Positions 59,172-64,000 of a DNA stretch of 64,000 nucleotides are shown here, piece by piece (within the stretch, counting starts at the first letter, position 1; each line of letters starts with the position of its first letter). The stretch covers positions 1-64,000 of the forward strand of contig NZ_BIME01000014.1 of the NCBI RefSeq assembly GCF_004000925.1. Direction: 5' to 3'. Made by a program: the position numbers and the translations under genes. Origin of the DNA: Paenibacillus illinoisensis NBRC 15959 (GTDB taxonomy: Bacteria; Bacillota; Bacilli; Paenibacillales; Paenibacillaceae). The notes below the pieces were generated by a model. It saw nothing but the letters and a program-made list of their open reading frames with translations. It did not search any database and was not told the origin of the DNA.

Positions 59172-59975
59172 ATGAGTGAAGTAATAAGAGTTGCCGTAAT
59201 CGGAGCGGCTGGCCGAATGGGCCGGGAAGTGGTGAAGCTGGTTCTTCAAGACCCGGAACTGGAGCTTGCTGCCGCGGTTAACCGCTCCGGCGCGGGTATT
59301 GATGCCGGAACCCTGGTCGGTCTTCCGGAATGCGGAGTGCTTGTAACCGACGATATCGAAATGGCTTTTGCAGAGACGAAACCGCAGGTCATGGTTGATT
59401 TTACAATACCTCAATATGCTTTCGCTCATACAGAACTTGCGATCCGTTATGGAGTCAGACCCGTCATGGGAGTTACCGGCTTCACGACGGAGCAGATCGA
59501 ACAACTGGACAAGCAGTGTCAGGACAAAGGGATCGGAGGTCTGATTGCCCCGAACTTCTCCATTGGTGCCATTTTGATGATGAGATTCGCGGCACAAGCG
59601 GCCAAACATATGCCTAACGTTGAAATCATTGAGTATCATGGAGATCAAAAACTGGATGCGCCTTCAGGAACAGCAATTAAAACGGCTGAGCTGATTGCAG
59701 CCAACCGTGAGGAAATCCGTCAGGGCAACCCTAATGAAGAGGAAACCATTGAAGGCTCCCGCGGAGGTTATTATAACGGATTCCGAATTCACAGTGTTCG
59801 TTTACCAGGCGTATTTGCGCAGCAGGAAGTGGTATTTGGCGATTTTGGCCAAACGCTCAAAATTCGTCATGATTCATACGAACGTGCAGGTTACATGCCC
59901 GGTGTAAAAATCGGTGTACAGAAGGTTATGGAATATACAGGACTCATCTATGGATTTGATCACTTTATCGACTAA
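59172..59975 (+). CDS. dapB: 4-hydroxy-tetrahydrodipicolinate reductase
   Basis: 267 residues. VIGAAGRMGREV nucleotide motif, VDFTIPQYAF, GVTGFT, APNFSIGA, and the catalytic region EYHGDQKLDAPSGTA, where the usual second His is replaced (family E-x-H-H, here E-Y-H-G). Supplies diaminopimelate and, in spores, dipicolinate. GTGAGGAGATG precedes the ATG. Confidence 0.96.
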   Translation: MSEVIRVAVIGAAGRMGREVVKLVLQDPELELAAAVNRSGAGIDAGTLVGLPECGVLVTDDIEMAFAETKPQVMVDFTIPQYAFAHTELAIRYGVRPVMGVTGFTTEQIEQLDKQCQDKGIGGLIAPNFSIGAILMMRFAAQAAKHMPNVEIIEYHGDQKLDAPSGTAIKTAELIAANREEIRQGNPNEEETIEGSRGGYYNGFRIHSVRLPGVFAQQEVVFGDFGQTLKIRHDSYERAGYMPGVKIGVQKVMEYTGLIYGFDHFID

Positions 59976-59986
59976 AGGAGATTGTC

Positions 59987-60427
59987 ATGTTGAAAATTGC
60001 ATTTATTGCCCATGATCGCAAAAAAGAAGAGATGGTAAACTTTGTAACAGCTTATGAACCAGTGTTCACAGATCACCAATTGTATTCGACAGGCACTACC
60101 GGACTTCGCATTATGGAAGGAACTTCCTTGAAGATTCACCGGTTTGAATCAGGTCCTCTTGGAGGAGACCAGCAGATTGGTGCTTTAGTAGCTCAGAATG
60201 AGATGGATCTAATTATTTTCCTGCGTGATCCGCTGATGGCTCAGCCACACGAACCGGATATTAATGCCCTGCTTCGTTTGTGTGATGTACAGGGTATTCC
60301 GCTCGCAACCAACATTGCAACGGCTGAAATTCTGGTTAAGGCATTGGATCGCGGCGATTTTGCATGGAGAGAGCTCGTGCATAAATACAAACCGGAAGCT
60401 GGAGTCACAACTGGTGATTCCGAATGA
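59987..60427 (+). CDS. mgsA: Methylglyoxal synthase
   Basis: 146 residues. AFIAHDRKKEEM, YSTGTTGLRI, SGPLGGDQQIGALVA and FLRDPLMAQPHEPD are diagnostic. Converts dihydroxyacetone phosphate to methylglyoxal as an overflow path when phosphate is short. Followed at ATGA by bshB1; bacillithiol made by the next genes helps detoxify methylglyoxal, a sensible pairing. Confidence 0.97.
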   Translation: MLKIAFIAHDRKKEEMVNFVTAYEPVFTDHQLYSTGTTGLRIMEGTSLKIHRFESGPLGGDQQIGALVAQNEMDLIIFLRDPLMAQPHEPDINALLRLCDVQGIPLATNIATAEILVKALDRGDFAWRELVHKYKPEAGVTTGDSE

Positions 60428-61122
60428 GTCTTGATATTCTGATTTTCGGGGCACACGCAGACGATGCGGAGATTGGAATGGCGGGAACGATCGCCAAACA
60501 TACTGCAGCGGGAATGAAAGTGGGCGTGTGTGATCTGACAAAAGCAGAAATGTCGTCCAACGGGACTGTAGAGCGCAGAGCCGAGGAAGCGGAGGAAGCC
60601 TCCCGCGTCCTCGGTCTTTCGTGTCGAACCAATTTGGGCTTGCCAGATCGTGGTTTATACATAACCCCTGAGCACATACAGGCAGTGACGGCTGAGATTC
60701 GCAGGCATGCCCCGAAAATTGTATTTGCACCCTATTGGGAAGATCGTCATCCGGATCATGTCATGTGCAGCAAGCTTGTGCAGGAAGCGGTGTTCAATGC
60801 CAAGCTGCGTAATTATATGCCGAACATGCCTGCCACCCAAGTGAAGGAGCTGTATTTTTACTTCATTAACGATATGGGACCGGTGGATTTGATTGTCGAT
60901 ATTACGGAACACTATGAGCAAAAGGAAAAATCGCTGCTCAGTTATCGTTCCCAATTTGAGATAGGGGCAGGAACAGTTTCTACCCCGTTGAATCAGGGGT
61001 ACATCGAGCGCGTAAGAGCAAGAGACTCCTTACTGGGTCAGCGGAGTTTGATTTCTTTCGCAGAAGGGTTTGCGAGTATTACACCTTATGTCGTTGGGCA
61101 GTTTGGCGCAGCAGCTAGATAA
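60424..61122 (+). CDS. bshB1: Bacillithiol biosynthesis deacetylase BshB1
   Basis: 232 residues, LmbE-like zinc hydrolase. Metal motif GAHADDAEIG, then PYWEDRHPDHVMCS (H-x-x-H region). Removes acetyl from GlcNAc-malate. Overlaps mgsA and is followed by bshA. Confidence 0.95.
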   Translation: MSLDILIFGAHADDAEIGMAGTIAKHTAAGMKVGVCDLTKAEMSSNGTVERRAEEAEEASRVLGLSCRTNLGLPDRGLYITPEHIQAVTAEIRRHAPKIVFAPYWEDRHPDHVMCSKLVQEAVFNAKLRNYMPNMPATQVKELYFYFINDMGPVDLIVDITEHYEQKEKSLLSYRSQFEIGAGTVSTPLNQGYIERVRARDSLLGQRSLISFAEGFASITPYVVGQFGAAAR

Positions 61123-61218
61123 TACGTTGCTGCGCAAGCTCTTACCCTAATATAAATATGAATTCCGCCAGCATTACATCAACTCGCACACGCGGGAGAT
61201 GAAAGGAGCGTCCACCGG

Positions 61219-62379
61219 ATGGATCAAAAGCTAAAGATTGGTATCACCTGTTATCCGTCCCTCGGAGGGTCTGGCGTTGTCGCAACGGAGCTCGGCAAAT
61301 TGCTTGCCGAACAGGGTCACCAGGTTCATTTTATTGCGAATAGTATTCCGTTCCGACTGGGTACTTTTCAGAAAAATATCTTTTACCATGAAGTTGAAGT
61401 GAATGATTATTATGTATTTCGCTATCCACCATACGACCTGTCTTTGGCAACCAAGATGGCTCAAGTGGCCAAAGCCCAGCAGCTTGATTTGCTGCATGTG
61501 CATTATGCAGTTCCGCACGCAGTATGTGCTTTCCTGGCCAAACAGATGGTGGGCGACGATCTGAAGGTTGTCACAACTCTGCATGGTACAGACATTACCG
61601 TACTGGCACAGGATGAATCTCTGAAAGATCTCATTCGGCTTGCGATCAACGAAAGTGATGCTGTAACTGCGGTATCACAGGATTTGATTCGGGAGACGGT
61701 TGAACTTTTGGACATTCAACGTCCAATTGATCTGACATATAATTTTATTGATAAACGAATTTATTATCCTCGGGATGCGGCCAGTCTGCGCAGGGATTTT
61801 GCGGCTCCAAACGAGAAAATATTGATGCATATCTCCAACTTCCGCCCGGTAAAGCGGACACAGGACGTTGTTGAAGTTTTTCGTCAGGTCCAGGAGCAGG
61901 TTCCAGCCAAATTGCTGTTTGTTGGAGAGGGGCCGGATTTGCCTAAAATCCAATGGAAAATTAATGAACTGGGCCTGAATGACAAAGTTCATTTCCTAGG
62001 TAAACAGGATGACATTGCACAAGTCATATCCATGGCAGACATCCTAATGCTTCCTTCGGAGAAAGAGAGCTTCGGACTTGTGGCCCTGGAAGCGATGGCC
62101 TGCGGTGTGCCGACCATTGGATCACAGGCAGGAGGCATTCCTGAACTCGTATTACACGGGAAAACCGGATATTTATCACCCATCGGCGATACACAGTCCA
62201 TGGCTGAAAACGCCATTCGCTTGTTGACCGACGATCGACTGGCAGCAGATTTCAGAGAAGCCTGTCTTCATAGGGCACATCATGATTTTTGCAATGATGC
62301 CATCCGTCATGAATATGAACAAATATACTATCGGGTACTGGGAAGAGAAGTTCCCAATCTAAAACCCGTTTGCGGTTGA
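61219..62379 (+). CDS. bshA: N-acetyl-alpha-D-glucosaminyl L-malate synthase BshA
   Basis: 386 residues, GT4-family glycosyltransferase with two Rossmann-like domains. GGSGVVATELGKLLAEQGHQVHFI, THLHGTD-like TTLHGTDITV, HISNFRPVKR, MLPSEKESFGLVALEAMACGVP. First committed step of bacillithiol synthesis. Preceded by GAAAGGAGCG. Confidence 0.96.
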   Translation: MDQKLKIGITCYPSLGGSGVVATELGKLLAEQGHQVHFIANSIPFRLGTFQKNIFYHEVEVNDYYVFRYPPYDLSLATKMAQVAKAQQLDLLHVHYAVPHAVCAFLAKQMVGDDLKVVTTLHGTDITVLAQDESLKDLIRLAINESDAVTAVSQDLIRETVELLDIQRPIDLTYNFIDKRIYYPRDAASLRRDFAAPNEKILMHISNFRPVKRTQDVVEVFRQVQEQVPAKLLFVGEGPDLPKIQWKINELGLNDKVHFLGKQDDIAQVISMADILMLPSEKESFGLVALEAMACGVPTIGSQAGGIPELVLHGKTGYLSPIGDTQSMAENAIRLLTDDRLAADFREACLHRAHHDFCNDAIRHEYEQIYYRVLGREVPNLKPVCG

Positions 62380-62452
62380 ACTTCTATTTATTCGATAGAA
62401 GCAGCGATACAGAATGATCAAGCAACAGGCAAGTAATGAGGTGATTGGTTTG

Positions 62453-63745
62453 GTGCAATGGACAAGGGTTGATCTCGAGATGGCTGAGCAAAGTGAACAG
62501 GTGCTGCTCAAGTTGAATGAAGAGGGCTATGATGCCTTTTGGGTTGGTGGCTGTGTTCGGGATGAGCTGTTAGGTCGCAATGTAGATGATATGGATATTA
62601 CAACCTCGGCATCTCCTGAACAAGTGATGGAACTGTTTGCAGACTGTATTCCGACAGGACTCCAGCACGGGACGGTTACTGTACGTTCAGGGGGGTATTA
62701 CTTCGAAGTCACAACATTCCGTACGGAATCGGAATACAAAGACAATCGAAGACCGTCTGAAGTCCAGTTTGTCAAGGATATCAAAGAAGACCTGCAGCGG
62801 CGTGATTTTACAATGAATGCCCTGGCCATGGATAGAAGGGGTAAAATCGTTGATCCTTTTGGTGGACAAGTGGATATTCGTGAAGAACGAGTCAGATGTG
62901 TGGGCGCAGCGAGTGAGCGATTCGGTGAGGATGCGCTTCGCATGCTTCGGTGTGTCCGGTTTGCTTCGGTTTTTGACTTCAGCATTGCCTATAACACGTG
63001 GAAAGGTCTCATGAGGCAGAGAGACTTGCTGCAACATATTGCCATGGAGCGAGTCCGTACCGAGATGGTGAAGATGATGGCTGGTCCTCATCCGCTGCGA
63101 GGTTTGGATTTGCTGCTGCACAGTAATATACTGGAATATATCAAGGCTCCGGTGCAAGGCAGCCGATTCAATAGGAATCTGCTACTTCGAATCGGGGAAC
63201 TGAAAGATAATGATTCCTTACTGCGCTGGTCGCTTCTGTTGATCGCAGGTCAATATAAGAAGGATGAAGCCGATGCTTTACTACGCAAGTGGACGTTTTC
63301 CAACGATGATCGTTTGCGCGTTACCGGGGTTTTACAGTTTGATGAGTTACTGAAGACGGTTGTGCAAAACCATAAGGATCAAGTGTCATTACGATCTGAG
63401 TGGATTAGTGCTGAACTGACGTGCGGACGTCAAGCCGCTGCGGATTGGCTCAAGATTCAACTTATTCTCCCCGCTGGCCATCTCCTTTCCGCTTCAGCAG
63501 AGGCATCATATCAAGCGATTCTTGCTAACGCAGCGGATTGGAGTCGATCCATGCCGGTGCATGAGCTGAAGGATCTCCATATTACCGGAGAGAATGTTCT
63601 TGGGCTACTCGAGCGCAAGGGTGGGCCTTGGCTTGGCCAGTTGATGAAGCATTTGTTACGTGAAACAGCGATTGGAAATATAGCGAATCAGCATGAAGCG
63701 CTGACCGCTGAAGTGAAACGGGTGGCTGCAGATGACCAAGCATGA
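62453..63745 (+). CDS. cca: CCA tRNA nucleotidyltransferase
   Basis: 430 residues. The class II nucleotidyltransferase head has YDAFWVGGCVRDELLGRNVDDMDI (GG…DxD), then GLQHGTVTV, RRDFTMNALA and GEDALRMLRCVRF. Builds or repairs the 3' CCA of tRNAs. Start: the GTG at 62453 is seven bases from GAGGTGAT; TTG 62450 and ATG 62414 are alternatives. The 3' end overlaps birA by 14 bases. Confidence 0.94.
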   Translation: MQWTRVDLEMAEQSEQVLLKLNEEGYDAFWVGGCVRDELLGRNVDDMDITTSASPEQVMELFADCIPTGLQHGTVTVRSGGYYFEVTTFRTESEYKDNRRPSEVQFVKDIKEDLQRRDFTMNALAMDRRGKIVDPFGGQVDIREERVRCVGAASERFGEDALRMLRCVRFASVFDFSIAYNTWKGLMRQRDLLQHIAMERVRTEMVKMMAGPHPLRGLDLLLHSNILEYIKAPVQGSRFNRNLLLRIGELKDNDSLLRWSLLLIAGQYKKDEADALLRKWTFSNDDRLRVTGVLQFDELLKTVVQNHKDQVSLRSEWISAELTCGRQAAADWLKIQLILPAGHLLSASAEASYQAILANAADWSRSMPVHELKDLHITGENVLGLLERKGGPWLGQLMKHLLRETAIGNIANQHEALTAEVKRVAADDQA

Positions 63746-64000
63746 AGAACTGTTACATATGCTCATGAATGCGGATGGACGTTTTGTATCAGGGGAAGAG
63801 GTCAGCCGGAACCTGTCCATTAGCAGAACAGCAGTCTGGAAACATGTGAACAAGCTACGCGATCTCGGATACGAATTTGAGGCTGTCTCCCGCAAAGGAT
63901 ACCGCCTAATCACGAGACCAGACAGCATTGATGCAGCAGGCCTTCAACTGGCTCTGCAAACGGCTGTCTTTGGCCGTAAAGCACTCATCCTAGATTCAAC
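63732..64000 (+). CDS. birA: Biotin operon repressor / biotin-protein ligase, 3'-truncated
   Basis: 90 codons are visible from ATG 63732 to the window end. The N-terminal winged-helix is clear: LLHMLMNADGRFVSGEEVSRNLSISRTAVWKHVNKLRDLGY, with SRKGYRLI closing it. The ligase domain lies beyond the window. Gene order cca-birA is as in Bacillus. Confidence 0.9.
   Translation, partial: MTKHEELLHMLMNADGRFVSGEEVSRNLSISRTAVWKHVNKLRDLGYEFEAVSRKGYRLITRPDSIDAAGLQLALQTAVFGRKALILDS

Overview
The window reads as chromosomal DNA of a spore-forming, low-to-medium GC Firmicute, most likely Paenibacillus. The evidence is a long block whose gene order follows the Bacillus subtilis prsW-ypeB-ypfA-cmk-ypfD-der-gpsA-spoIVA-hbs-mtrB-hep-ndk-cheR-aro-trp-hisC-tyrA-qcr-ypj-dapB-bsh-cca-birA region, with sporulation genes (spoIVA, ypeB, a spoVIF-like gene, ypjB), strong AGGAGG-type ribosome binding sites, frequent GTG/TTG starts and a collagen-like surface/exosporium-type protein. 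The genus is an inference. I see no rRNA, tRNA, insertion sequence, prophage or CRISPR array.

Layout. 1-3.2 kb: 3' part of a collagen-like repeat gene. 3.3-5.4 kb (minus): serA behind a T-box leader whose specifier is a serine codon. 5.6-12.2 kb: membrane protease, phosphoesterase, polysaccharide deacetylase, mecA, prsW, a small Cys protein and ypeB. 12.3-19.2 kb: ypfA, ypfB, cmk, plsC, S1-like ypfD, der, plsY and gpsA (c-di-GMP sensing, nucleotide, phospholipid and ribosome functions). 19.2-24.3 kb: sporulation and small accessory genes, ending in spoIVA. 24.4-28.2 kb: a sugar-type ABC transporter inserted between spoIVA and hbs, with an Fnr-type box downstream of its promoter. 28.4-34.5 kb: hbs, mtrB (TRAP), hepS, menG, ubiA-like, ubiX-like and hepT (menaquinone and polyprenyl chain supply), then ndk and cheR. 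36.1-47.9 kb: the aroCBH-trpEDCFBA-hisC-tyrA supraoperon. 48.5-50.4 kb: an ECF sigma/anti-sigma pair and a phosphatase. 50.6-57.1 kb: hypothetical gene, gamma carbonic anhydrase, IDEAL-domain mini-protein, ypiF, qcrABC, ypjA and ypjB. 57.1-64 kb: ypjC, ypjD, a TPR protein, dapB, mgsA, bshB1, bshA, cca and the start of birA.

The most interesting stretch is the ~470-nt leader between aroH and trpE. A consensus-like promoter starts a transcript whose first ~60 nt carry 11 (G/T/C)AG triplets at 1-4 nt spacing, the signature of a TRAP binding site. mtrB, encoding TRAP with its RNA-binding Lys37, Lys56 and Arg58, lies 9.8 kb upstream. About 200 nt further on, the same leader holds a 12-codon reading frame with a strong ribosome binding site and two adjacent Trp codons before its stop (MNPYSRRAGWWM), followed by a perfect intrinsic terminator. 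The sequence therefore suggests that two sensing systems, tryptophan-TRAP and ribosome stalling on Trp codons, control one trp operon.

A second strong candidate is a short minus-strand RNA (about 47938-48021) downstream of tyrA. It has a perfect TTGACA-N17-TATAAT promoter, a C/U-rich putative anti-Shine-Dalgarno loop and an intrinsic terminator.

All calls come from reading sequence and translations by eye; no database search or folding program was run.
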